DNA from: Bacillota bacterium
GTDB taxonomy: Bacteria > Bacillota > Clostridia > Christensenellales > CAG-138
Assembly: GCA_023416895.1 (NCBI GenBank)
Contig: JAEZGQ010000185.1
Location: forward strand, 1 to 6,990
Length of the DNA: 6,990 nucleotides
Direction: 5' to 3'
Part shown: positions 1 to 6,244 of the stretch, piece by piece
How the letters are laid out: each line of letters starts with the position of its first letter
Position numbering within the stretch: position 1 is the stretch's first letter
Notes under the pieces: generated by a model
What the model was told of the DNA's origin: nothing
The model's input: only the letters and a program-made list of their open reading frames with translations
Database searches by the model: none
Program-made: the position numbers and the translations under genes

Positions 1-1221
1 GCACTCAACGAGCTTACCTGCGTAGAAAACGGATACATCGTTACGGAAAACGGCGTGATCCAAGGCGTGTACGAGGTATTGCCCGGGGAATATCGACACG
101 TACAGGTGGAGGATTACGGCGATAAGCTTATCATTCCGTCGTTTTGCGATATGCACCTGCACGCGCCGCAGTACCCAATGCTCGGCCTGGGGATGGATTT
201 ACAGCTATTAGAATGGCTTAACCGTTATACCTTCAAGACTGAGGCGGCATTTCGGGATACGGATTACGCACGGCGAATGTACCGCAAGCTCGCTTCGGAG
301 CTTATCAAAAAGGGTACCACACGCGTGGTCATGTTTTCGAGCGTCCATCGCGAGGCTACCCATGTGCTCATGGAGGAGCTTGAGCGTGCGGGCGTCACAG
401 GCTATGTGGGCAAGGTAAACATGGATCGCAACACCTCAGATGAGCTGTGTGAAACCGCTGAGGGCTCGTTGAGCGAAACCCGCCGCTTCGTGGAGGAATG
501 CGTAGGCCGTTACAAGCACCTAAAGCCAATCATCACGCCGCGCTTCACACCCACATGCAGCGACGCGCTCATGGAGGGGCTCGGCCGCTTGGCTGCGGAG
601 TACGGCCTTCGGGTACAATCGCACCTTTCCGAAAACCGCGAGGAGGTGGAGTGGGTAAAAGAACTCCATCCCGATTGCGAACATTACTACCAGACCTACG
701 AAAAGTACGGCCTCTGGAAGGAAAACACCGTTATGGCGCACTGCGTGTATTCCGACGATACGGAACGCGCCGCCATGAAACGTGCGGGCGTCGTTGTTGC
801 GCATTGCCCGGATTCCAACGTCAACATCGCCTCGGGGCTTGCGCCGGTGCGGCTGATGCTGGAGGAGGGCGTAAACGTGGTGCTCGGTTCCGACATTGCG
901 GGCGGCGCGCTTCTTTCCATGCGCGATACCGCCACGTCGGCTGTACGCGCCTCCAAGTTCCGTTGGCTGTTTTCCGACAAAAAAGAGAATTTCCTTACCG
1001 TGGCGGAGGCGTTTTACCTTGCCACGTCGGCTGGCCAGTCCTATTTCGGCGCAGGGCCGGGCTTCCAAAAAGGCGATTCGCTGCATGCGCTCGTTCTCGA
1101 TGACAGCGCGCTGCCCGAAGCGTCGCGCCCGCTTTCGCTCTGTGAGCGCCTTGAGCGCCTCATGTACGCCACCGACGACAATACCATCGTAGCGCGTTAC
1201 AGCGAAGGGGAGCGGCGCTAG
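1..1221 (+). CDS. guaD: Guanine deaminase, 5'-truncated by the window edge
   Basis: Guanine deaminase converts guanine to xanthine and ammonia in the cytosol, as part of purine salvage and catabolism. The reading frame is open from base 1 (starting Ala-Leu-Asn-Glu), so the GTG at 55 is internal and the true start lies before the window. It has 406 residues here; the family is usually a little longer, so perhaps 15-40 residues are missing. The metal-dependent amidohydrolase signature is complete: HLHAPQYP with metal-binding His codons at 154 and 160, SHLSE with His at 622 and the catalytic Glu at 631, AHCVY with His at 739, and GSDIAGG with the metal-binding Asp at 892. The guanine-deaminase-specific stretches HAPQY, LEWLNRYTF and CPDSN, then SG, are present, which favours guanine over other amidohydrolase substrates. 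It ends with TAG, followed by hairpins. No promoter is visible because the start is outside the window. Confidence 0.95.
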   Translation, partial: ALNELTCVENGYIVTENGVIQGVYEVLPGEYRHVQVEDYGDKLIIPSFCDMHLHAPQYPMLGLGMDLQLLEWLNRYTFKTEAAFRDTDYARRMYRKLASELIKKGTTRVVMFSSVHREATHVLMEELERAGVTGYVGKVNMDRNTSDELCETAEGSLSETRRFVEECVGRYKHLKPIITPRFTPTCSDALMEGLGRLAAEYGLRVQSHLSENREEVEWVKELHPDCEHYYQTYEKYGLWKENTVMAHCVYSDDTERAAMKRAGVVVAHCPDSNVNIASGLAPVRLMLEEGVNVVLGSDIAGGALLSMRDTATSAVRASKFRWLFSDKKENFLTVAEAFYLATSAGQSYFGAGPGFQKGDSLHALVLDDSALPEASRPLSLCERLERLMYATDDNTIVARYSEGERR

Positions 1222-1232
1222 CGCTCCGCTTT

Positions 1233-1261
1233 CGCTCAAGTGTCGTTCCGCCACTTGAGCG
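1233..1261. repeat. Perfect 10-bp inverted repeat behind guaD
   Basis: CGCTCAAGTG at 1233-1242 pairs exactly with CACTTGAGCG at 1252-1261 across a 9-base loop. Weaker pairing continues outwards, with CCGC on both sides. No U-run follows, so by itself this is not a good intrinsic terminator. It may protect the 3' end of the mRNA or be a REP-like dispersed element. It sits only 11 bases after the stop codon and 19 bases before the stronger hairpin at 1281. Confidence 0.5.
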
Positions 1262-1280
1262 AGGTCGCTGCGGCGAGATA

Positions 1281-1318
1281 ATCGGGCAAGAGGCGATAGC
1301 CTCCTGCCCGATTTGTTT
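1281..1318 (+). terminator. Intrinsic terminator of guaD
   Basis: A 14-bp stem with a single A·C mismatch (1281-1294 with 1299-1312) closes a GATA tetraloop and is followed by TTGTTT. The stem carries the core CGGGCA...TGCCCG, which recurs in the hairpin at 4881-4911. Position and shape fit Rho-independent termination of the deaminase transcript. The U-run is interrupted by one G. Confidence 0.75.
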
Positions 1319-1356
1319 ACAGCCGAACTCGCTCACCGCTCGTCCGTCTGCAAGGT

Positions 1357-1398
1357 GTCCTTTCCGCCGCACATGTCGCTGGAAAGGACTTATTTTTT
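1357..1398 (+). terminator. Possible second terminator downstream of guaD
   Basis: GTCCTTTCC at 1357-1365 pairs perfectly with GGAAAGGAC at 1381-1389 across a 15-base loop and is followed by TTATTTTTTAT. The loop is long, but the U-rich tail is better than that of the first hairpin. It would catch read-through before the promoter of the next gene. Confidence 0.4.
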
Positions 1399-1478
1399 AT
1401 GGCGTAATTCTGCAGCATTGCTCGATATAAATGGCAAGAGAAAAGTAGCGCTTTTGACAAAATCGCTGCATGAAAAAC

Positions 1479-1507
1479 TTGTTATTCCGTGTAGGATGTT
1501 GGATAAT
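1479..1507 (+). promoter_or_regulatory. SigA-type promoter before the peptidase-like pseudogene
   Basis: TTGTTA (1479-1484) and GATAAT (1502-1507) are separated by 17 bases, giving 4/6 and 5/6 matches to the SigA consensus. Transcription would begin near 1514, leaving a leader of about 25 bases containing the ribosome binding site. A perfect TTGACA at 1454-1459 lacks a matching -10 box at the right distance, so it is a less likely -35 element. Confidence 0.45.
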
Positions 1508-1539
1508 GAGCGCAGCAGACAAATGAAGGAGGCATGCAA

Positions 1540-2099
1540 ATGAGCATCATCCTGTCTGGCGGCGGGGACCCAGTTGCGGTCATACCCATCGATCAATATT
1601 TTTCATCCATCCTTGATTTGCGAAAGACAGTGCTTTATATACCGATCGCAATGGAAGGTCGCCGTTATAGTTTTGATGAATGCTTTGCATGGTTCAAAAG
1701 GACTTACGGTGAATATGGTGTTTCAAATATTGAGCTATGCACCGATTTAGGAACCGTAAACTTGGATAGCAGGTATGGCGCGGTATTCATTGGCGGCGGG
1801 AATACTTTTGTGTTGTTAGATAAAATTCAGCGTTCAAGTTTCGCTGTACAAATGCGCTCGTATTTAGACTCGGGTGGGATATTGTATGGAAGTTCTGCCG
1901 GAGCAATTGTATGTGGAAAAACGATTGAACCGGCTCATTGTTTGGATGATAACCTTGTCGCAAGCACGATTCATATATAGCCGGTTTGGATCGTGATCTT
2001 TTTTTGCTTTATGAAGAATCGGGGCTGGTTTTTGATGGTGCTAAAATATCGCAAGTAGGTAAACCATTTGTTCGCAAGCATGTGTCAACGCCTCCTTGA
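1540..2099 (+). pseudogene. Peptidase S51 / peptidase E-like protein, internally deleted and frameshifted
   Basis: The first part (1540-1980) encodes 146 residues with the family hallmarks: LSGGGD at residues 5-10, FIGGGNTF at 83-90, and the nucleophile elbow GSSAGA at 117-122 (Ser119 the likely nucleophile). It stops at TAG 1978-1980. The expected C-terminal part continues in another frame: from about 1962 to TGA 2097-2099 one reads KHDSYIAGLDRDLFLLYEES, then a stretch ending KPFVRKH, typical of the end of this family. In intact relatives as I recall them, roughly 25-35 residues lie between these parts, including the segment with the catalytic His. So this is a deletion plus frame change near 1950-1965, not a single-base slip. 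Family members are Ser-type dipeptidases or peptidase-like glutamine-amidotransferase-fold proteins. Start: GAAGGAGG (1525-1532) is 7 bases from ATG 1540 but only 1 base from ATG 1534, so 1540 is chosen. The gene is clearly more AT-rich than its neighbours. Confidence 0.85.
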
Positions 2100-2118
2100 C
2101 CTTTTAAAATCTTTACTC

Positions 2119-2159
2119 CAAAAGCAAAAATCGGGATGGAACGATGTTCCATCCCGATT
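2119..2159 (-). terminator. Intrinsic terminator of the mreB-type gene
   Basis: A perfect 14-bp stem (2129-2142 with 2146-2159) has a 3-base loop, or 5 bases if the closing pair opens. Read on the minus strand, the stem runs into TTTTTGCTTTTGG, a good U-tract. It lies about 20 bases beyond the stop of the gene ending at 2181. Read on the plus strand the tail is only CGTTTCTTATA, but it could still act weakly on transcripts from the pseudogene. Confidence 0.8.
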
Positions 2160-2180
2160 CGTTTCTTATACAAAGTTGTT

Positions 2181-3224
2181 TTACTGATAATCAAGATAGT
2201 CGCCGCGCTTGTAGTCGTAAATTGCGCCGTTGGCGAACTTGTCGATGTTTTCGAGAGCCTTGCCCGTGCCAATCGCCACGCAGGAAATCGGATCTTCGGC
2301 AATGTAGCAGGGAACCTTCGTCTGGTCGGCAATGAACTTGTCGATGCCGTAAAGAAGGCCGCCGCCGCCCGTCAGGCAAATGCCGCTTTCCGTGATGTCG
2401 CTCGCGAGCTCAGGCGGGGTACGCTCGAACATGGTACGCACGCTTTCGAGAATGGCTTGAAGCGGCTCTTCCAGCGCGTCGATCATTTCGTTGGAGCCTA
2501 CCACGATGGCCTGCGGAAGGCCGGAAATGAGGTTTCTGCCGCGTACGTCGATGAACACTTGCTCCTTGCGCGGGTACGCGGAACCGATGCGAATCTTCAT
2601 TTCTTCGGCGGTGCGTTCGCCGATGAGGAGGTTATGCTTTTTGCGCATGTAGCGAACGATCGACTCGTCGAAGCGGTCGCCCGCAACCTTGATGGAGCTT
2701 GAGAGCACGGCGTTGCTCAACGAAAGGATGGCGATGTCGGTCGTACCGCCGCCGATGTCCACGATCATGGAGCCGCGCGGCTGGCTGATATCGATGCCCG
2801 CACCGATTGCCGCGGCAAGCGGTTCCTCAATGAGGTAGGTGTGGCGCGCGCCAGCTTCCTCGGTCGCGTCTATTACGGAACGCTTTTCTACTTCCGTTAC
2901 GCCGGAGGGAACGCAAACCACTACGCGGGGCTTGAAGAAAATATGCGTGCCGACTACTTTTTTAAGGAAGTGGCGCAGCAAACGCTCCGTCACGTCGTAG
3001 TTGGAAATAACGCCGTCGCGCAGCGGCCGCATGGCGACGATGCTCCCGGGGGTACGCCCAAGCATCCTGCGCGCTTCTTCACCGATGGCGAGAATGCGAC
3101 CGGTCACCTTTTCAATGGCGACAACGGAGGGCTCACGTAGCACAATGCCCTTGCCTTTTACATACACAAGCACGCTCGCCGTGCCGAGATCGATGCCGAC
3201 GTCATTGAATTCAAACAGACCCAT
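2181..3224 (-). CDS. mreB: Rod-shape-determining actin homologue MreB/Mbl type
   Basis: The 347-residue product is an ATP-dependent bacterial actin that forms short filaments under the membrane and guides cylindrical peptidoglycan synthesis. All nucleotide-binding signatures are present: phosphate-1 loop IDLGTAS (residues 11-17), VPSG (105-108), EEP (133-135), phosphate-2 loop DIGGGTTD (156-163) and the adenosine motif LTGGGGLL (284-291). The length is normal for the family. The C-terminus ends in a polar Tyr/Asp-rich tail. GAAGGG at 3233-3238 (read on the minus strand) lies 8 bases before the ATG. No mreC or mreD follows; the gene is monocistronic, with its own promoter and terminator. This suggests one of the extra paralogues (Mbl or MreBH type) common in Bacillota rather than the mreBCD operon copy, but the sequence alone does not settle which. 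Confidence 0.93.
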   Translation of the reverse strand: MGLFEFNDVGIDLGTASVLVYVKGKGIVLREPSVVAIEKVTGRILAIGEEARRMLGRTPGSIVAMRPLRDGVISNYDVTERLLRHFLKKVVGTHIFFKPRVVVCVPSGVTEVEKRSVIDATEEAGARHTYLIEEPLAAAIGAGIDISQPRGSMIVDIGGGTTDIAILSLSNAVLSSSIKVAGDRFDESIVRYMRKKHNLLIGERTAEEMKIRIGSAYPRKEQVFIDVRGRNLISGLPQAIVVGSNEMIDALEEPLQAILESVRTMFERTPPELASDITESGICLTGGGGLLYGIDKFIADQTKVPCYIAEDPISCVAIGTGKALENIDKFANGAIYDYKRGDYLDYQ

Positions 3225-3354
3225 ACGATTATCCCTTCGTAACAGATCGGTACATGCCGCGCTTCCGCCCTCGGAAAACCGGAACGTGGGCGCATTCTGC
3301 CCCGAAATGAAGATGTTGCAGTCGGAACGTGTCGAAAACTCTACACGCGGGACT

Positions 3355-3383
3355 ATTTTAACATTTTATCATAAGGCGGACAA
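3355..3383 (-). promoter_or_regulatory. SigA-type extended promoter of the mreB-type gene
   Basis: On the minus strand TTGTCC (3383-3378), a 17-base spacer and TAAAAT (3360-3355) form a promoter. TGT directly precedes the -10 box, an extended -10. Transcription would start near 3348, giving a leader of about 120 bases, long for a bacterial gene. I saw no well-known riboswitch in that leader. Confidence 0.65.
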
Positions 3384-3441
3384 GTACGCGCACACAAAAA
3401 TTGAACATTTTATAAAATAAAGCGGTACAACGCCCGTGCGC

Positions 3442-3470
3442 TTGTGATTATATCCGGTATGGGCTATAAT
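3442..3470 (+). promoter_or_regulatory. SigA-type promoter of the class B sortase gene
   Basis: TTGTGA (3442-3447) and a perfect TATAAT (3465-3470) are spaced by 17 bases. The start site would be near 3477, giving a 40-base leader. The promoter is divergent from the mreB promoter, with about 58 bases between the two -35 boxes, so the two could share a regulator. Confidence 0.7.
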
Positions 3471-3494
3471 TCTTATTATCCCCCGCGCAGAACG

Positions 3495-3513
3495 AAAGGA
3501 GGGGAGCTCCCCC
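3495..3513 (+). promoter_or_regulatory. Ribosome binding site overlapping a GC-rich palindrome
   Basis: AAAGGAGG (3495-3502) is a strong Shine-Dalgarno sequence but ends 14 bases before the first ATG, farther than usual. The gap is filled by the perfect palindrome GGGGAGCTCCCC (3501-3512). Folded as a four-base-pair hairpin it would bring the site closer to the ATG but also mask its last Gs. Whether this has any regulatory effect is inference. Confidence 0.35.
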
Positions 3514-3516
3514 ACA

Positions 3517-4365
3517 ATGATGATGAAAAAGAGCGTATTGCTTTTGCTTTTGCTATGTTTTGCGGCCATGGCTGCATGTGCGCCGGATGTGCCGGTGAAT
3601 ATTGAAGCGCAATCTCCCGCGCCTGAACCTACACAAGCCCAATTCCCCGCGCCTACCGCACCGATCACGCCGCTTCCCACAGCCTCTCAGCCGAACGCTA
3701 ACGGGGAAAACCTCAACGCAAACCCCGATGAAGAGGAATATTCGCCCGATGAGCTCAACGGCGTGGCTGACCCAAACGAACAGCTTCCTTCGCATACTTC
3801 CTACGACGAGGCAAAGGCGATTAACCCAGACGTAATCGGCTGGCTGACCATCGATGATACACTGATCGACTATCCCGTTGTGCGTACGGTAGACAACAAT
3901 TATTACCTCGGGCACGATGTGGAACGCAATAAGAGCAAGTACGGCGCCATTTTCATGGATTTTCGAAATGCGGAAACCTACCAGCAGAGGCACATCATCC
4001 TCTACGGTCACAACATGAAAAATGGAACCATGTTCCACGACCTTAACAACTTTAAGCAGAAAGACTTTTTCGATTCGCACAAGACCATCAAGTTTTACTG
4101 GGACGGTGTGGATACGGAATGGCAGGTATATCTTGCTTACATTATAATGCCCAATACCATTTACCACATCCATGTGCGCTTTGCGGACGACCAAGCGTTT
4201 GCGGACATCATGAACCAAACCATTGAGTACGCAAAGACCGTAAAGCCCATGAACTACGATCCCTCCGTCACCATCGGGCCCAACGACAAGGTGCTTACGC
4301 TTTCCACCTGCACCTATGAATATGATGGCTCATATTTCGCCGTGATGGCAAAACGGATCAAGTAA
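3517..4365 (+). CDS. srtB: Class B sortase with lipoprotein-type signal peptide and apparently no catalytic Arg
   Basis: Sortases are extracytoplasmic transpeptidases that cut a sorting signal and join the protein to peptidoglycan or another protein. The 282-residue product begins with KK and a Leu-rich core (residues 7-18) ending in MAAC, which fits the lipobox pattern with Cys21 as the lipidated residue. A Pro/Ala/Thr-rich linker follows (about 30-60), then an Asn/Glu/Asp-rich stretch. The sortase domain spans about 93-282, with the catalytic His in LYGHNM (His165) and Cys in TLSTC (Cys265). In class B enzymes a conserved Arg follows the Cys on the next strand, typically about eight residues on in CTYEF-type proteins. 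Here that stretch reads YEYDGSYFAVMAKR, so a Tyr (273) occupies the expected place and the nearest Arg is 280. The usual N-terminus is a membrane-spanning anchor, so the lipobox is unusual. The first of three ATGs is used as start; the choice among them is uncertain. No substrate with a sorting signal is present in the window. Confidence 0.9.
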   Translation: MMMKKSVLLLLLLCFAAMAACAPDVPVNIEAQSPAPEPTQAQFPAPTAPITPLPTASQPNANGENLNANPDEEEYSPDELNGVADPNEQLPSHTSYDEAKAINPDVIGWLTIDDTLIDYPVVRTVDNNYYLGHDVERNKSKYGAIFMDFRNAETYQQRHIILYGHNMKNGTMFHDLNNFKQKDFFDSHKTIKFYWDGVDTEWQVYLAYIIMPNTIYHIHVRFADDQAFADIMNQTIEYAKTVKPMNYDPSVTIGPNDKVLTLSTCTYEYDGSYFAVMAKRIK

Positions 4366-4384
4366 GTATCGTGAATGCACCGTA

Positions 4385-4434
4385 AAACGGCGTGCAGCGA
4401 TGGGGAACCGTTGCTGAGCGCCGTTTGTTTTACT
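4385..4434 (+). terminator. Intrinsic terminator of the sortase gene
   Basis: AAACGGCG (4385-4392) pairs with CGCCGTTT (4419-4426). After a small internal loop, CAGCGA (4395-4400) pairs with TTGCTG (4411-4416) with one G-T wobble. The tail is GTTTTACTTT. It begins about 20 bases after the sortase stop and separates the sortase from the next gene. Confidence 0.65.
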
Positions 4435-4467
4435 TTAGCCGGTGCTTCTAATATTTGAGGTGAAAGC

Positions 4468-4833
4468 ATGATAAGGTCCATAATGCAAATGTACATGAAA
4501 GGCAGCGTGGAAGCGGCCGCACTCTATCAAAAAGCCTTCGAGGCGGAGCTTTTCAATGAATATAAGGATGAAAACGGAAACTACATACACGCGGAGCTCA
4601 ACGCGTTTGGACAGATTCTTGCGATATCCGAAGCGGATACGGAACGCACATCCTCAACTACAATGCAGTTTTGCTTCCATATGGGTGAGGACGGCGAAGC
4701 GGCGGTAAAACGGGCGTACGAGAAGTTAAAAGTCGGGGCGGAGATCTTGCATCCCATAGGCCCGTGCTTTTTTAGCCCTTGCATGTTCGGCTTGATCGAC
4801 AGGTTCGGGGTCAACTGGTGCCTTTTCGTGTAA
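4468..4833 (+). CDS. VOC-fold (glyoxalase/bleomycin-resistance, PhnB-like) protein
   Basis: This is a 121-residue cytosolic protein of the vicinal-oxygen-chelate superfamily, closest in style to the PhnB-like group. It shows the usual order: a start MIRSIMQMYMKGSVEAAALY with the helix carrying YQKAFEAE (residues 20-27), then YIHAELN (39-45), where His41 and Glu43 lie in the metal/substrate position. A middle helix (about 76-88) follows, with the end motif FGLIDRFGVNWCLFV (107-121) matching the family's closing strand. Length is normal for a single-domain member. GAGGTGA at 4457-4463 precedes the ATG. No convincing promoter was seen in the 100 bases before it, so it may depend on read-through past the sortase terminator. 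The substrate is unknown; the family includes enzymes, antibiotic-binding proteins and proteins of unknown role. Confidence 0.85.
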   Translation: MIRSIMQMYMKGSVEAAALYQKAFEAELFNEYKDENGNYIHAELNAFGQILAISEADTERTSSTTMQFCFHMGEDGEAAVKRAYEKLKVGAEILHPIGPCFFSPCMFGLIDRFGVNWCLFV

Positions 4834-4880
4834 TAGAGGGTCGCTGGTGGGGTAAGCTCCGCCTGCGTGGCCGTAAATCA

Positions 4881-4918
4881 TTCGGGCAGGAAGTTATGCT
4901 TCCTGCCCGAAATGTTGT
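4881..4918. terminator. Long-stem hairpin between convergent genes
   Basis: TTCGGGCAGGAAG (4881-4893) pairs perfectly with CTTCCTGCCCGAA (4899-4911) across a 5-base loop. The downstream tail is only moderately U-rich (ATGTTGT on the plus strand, TGATTT on the minus strand). It lies between genes that converge on it (4833 and 4952), so it probably ends both transcripts. It shares the core CGGGCAGGA with the guaD terminator at 1281-1312. Confidence 0.6.
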
Positions 4919-4951
4919 GCAACTGCCGTAAGGGTAAAACCGCGCTTGCGT

Positions 4952-6115
4952 TTACCAAGGCCTCCTGCCGCAAACAAAGTGCTTTTTCCAGTAGCTGGTC
5001 TTGTATTCACGCTTTACTACTTTCCCGTTGCTGGAGGAGGCGTCGATCATATGGGTGCTGCTGATGACGATGCCCACATGGCCTACCTTGTTGAACCCAT
5101 CGTCGTAGAAAAAGATGAGGTCGCCCTTTTTCAAATCGTTGATGCTGGTGATTTTTTCCCAATCGCTCACGCCGGAGTAGCCTGCAGCGTTGAGCCTTCT
5201 GCGGTTGCTGCCCGCCTGGTTGAGGCAGTAATATACAAGGCCTGAGCAGTCGAAGCTGTTTGGACCTTCGTTGCCGAGGATGTATTTTTTGCCGAGCGCG
5301 GCTCTGGCGTATTCAATCATTTCACCGATGTTGGCGCTGCGGCGCGCTTCATTTGCCTTCGAGGCGCTGGGCTTGGCCGCATCGGAATAGAGAAGATCGA
5401 AGGTATATTCGCCCACAAGGCCGTCCGCGGAAAGACCGTTGCGGCTCTGAAACTCCTTGACGGCGGCGATTGTTTCGTCGCCAAAATAGCCGGTGGTGTG
5501 TTTCATGTAACCAAGGTCTACAAGCTGGCGCTGAAAGTCAGCGATATCATCGCCCTCCATGCCTTGCTTGATCACATACTTGGGCGCATCGTCCGCGTAG
5601 ATAAGCGCAAGTGTTTGAGGTCCGGCAATACCGTCCTGCTGTGCGCCTACCTGCCGCTGGAAAAGCTTGATGGCCGCCTCGGTCGCGGGTCCGAACAAGA
5701 GCGTAGGCTCGTCGATGTCCAAATATCCAAGCTTCATCAGCCGCTGTTGAAGCCGTGTAACCTCCTCGTTTTCGTCGCCCCGTTGAAGCGTGGGGTCAGG
5801 CGTGGGGGTAGGGGTAGGAACGATTGTCGGCGTGGGGGATGGCGTCGGTGCTGAGATTACGATCTCGCCGGTGGCGGAAAACCCTGCAAGTGCGGCGGAA
5901 GGTGTGCTCCGCCCGGAAATCACAGTAACATCCTTGGTGGAAACGGCGGCTGCGTTTTTGCCGCCGGAGGCAACCAAAACAACGGTAAGCACCACCAGTG
6001 CGAGCGGCGCAAGCGGGATGCAAAACGCCAAAAAACGAAGCTTTGATGGCAGCTTATCCGCCAAAGCATAGAGCTTCCTCGTGTAAATTTTGATTGTGCG
6101 TTTCAAACGCCGCAT
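4952..6115 (-). CDS. Membrane-anchored NlpC/P60 peptidoglycan hydrolase with two PGB1 repeats
   Basis: The 387-residue cell-wall enzyme is expected to cut stem peptides (commonly D-Glu to diamino acid bonds). Order: a basic N-terminus with eight Lys/Arg in 27 residues; one hydrophobic segment (about 28-49), likely an uncleaved membrane anchor; a Ser/Thr/Ala-rich region; a Pro-Thr linker (about 90-109); and two peptidoglycan-binding-1 repeats (about 110-173 with RLQQRLMKLGYL, and 180-243 with FQRQLVDLGYM). The NlpC/P60 domain follows (about 262-387) with FDCSGLVYY (Cys290), GHVGIV (His346) and MIDASSS. The third catalytic position, often His twelve residues after the first His, is Asp358 here. 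AAGGAGG (6130-6124 on the minus strand) lies 8 bases before the ATG. Its own promoter is about 75 bases upstream. The sortase gene also encodes a Pro-rich linker, fitting wall-crossing proteins. Confidence 0.93.
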   Translation of the reverse strand: MRRLKRTIKIYTRKLYALADKLPSKLRFLAFCIPLAPLALVVLTVVLVASGGKNAAAVSTKDVTVISGRSTPSAALAGFSATGEIVISAPTPSPTPTIVPTPTPTPDPTLQRGDENEEVTRLQQRLMKLGYLDIDEPTLLFGPATEAAIKLFQRQVGAQQDGIAGPQTLALIYADDAPKYVIKQGMEGDDIADFQRQLVDLGYMKHTTGYFGDETIAAVKEFQSRNGLSADGLVGEYTFDLLYSDAAKPSASKANEARRSANIGEMIEYARAALGKKYILGNEGPNSFDCSGLVYYCLNQAGSNRRRLNAAGYSGVSDWEKITSINDLKKGDLIFFYDDGFNKVGHVGIVISSTHMIDASSSNGKVVKREYKTSYWKKHFVCGRRPW

Positions 6116-6143
6116 GCATCAGCCCTCCTTGTCGAGCGGTTTT

Positions 6144-6170
6144 TAGAGAAAAGACGCCATGGAATGCGTC
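6144..6170 (-). other. Small hairpin with T-run in the leader of the NlpC/P60 gene
   Basis: On the minus strand GACGC...GCGTC (6170-6166 with 6157-6153) forms a short stem, extendable with a bulge, and is followed directly by TTTTCTCT. It lies between the predicted start site and the ribosome binding site. The form resembles a weak terminator or attenuator, but the stem is short and no regulator-binding feature is visible. Confidence 0.2.
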
Positions 6171-6187
6171 AAACTGCCGTTTTTCTC

Positions 6188-6216
6188 ATTTTAGCCGCGC
6201 CGCGCGCGTTTGACAA
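6188..6216 (-). promoter_or_regulatory. SigA-type promoter of the NlpC/P60 gene
   Basis: On the minus strand TTGTCA (6216-6211) and TAAAAT (6193-6188) are separated by a 17-base, strongly GC-rich spacer. The expected start site near 6181 gives a leader of about 65 bases. The contrast between AT-rich boxes and the GC-rich spacer makes this one of the clearer promoters in the window. Confidence 0.65.
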
Positions 6217-6244
6217 TGCCACGCCGCAAGAAGTCAGAGATTAT

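Noticed and set aside
520..1254. 244-residue open frame on the minus strand
   Set aside because: It lies antisense to the clear guanine deaminase gene, its translation is Arg/His-rich without motifs, and open antisense frames are usual in GC-rich coding DNA.
1313..1543. 76-residue open frame ending in an ATGA overlap with the peptidase-like start
   Set aside because: It runs through the guaD terminators and the promoter, has no ribosome binding site and its translation resembles nothing; the overlap is probably chance.
2136..2702. 188-residue open frame on the plus strand
   Set aside because: It is antisense to the mreB-type gene and begins inside that gene's terminator; no recognisable domain.
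3241..3348. Possible riboswitch in the long mreB leader
   Set aside because: Only short pairings (for example CGCCC with GGGCG) were found; no known riboswitch core and no terminator-like switch are visible.
3553..4218. 221-residue open frame on the minus strand
   Set aside because: It is antisense to the sortase gene, whose motifs are unmistakable; the translation has no domain and no ribosome binding site.
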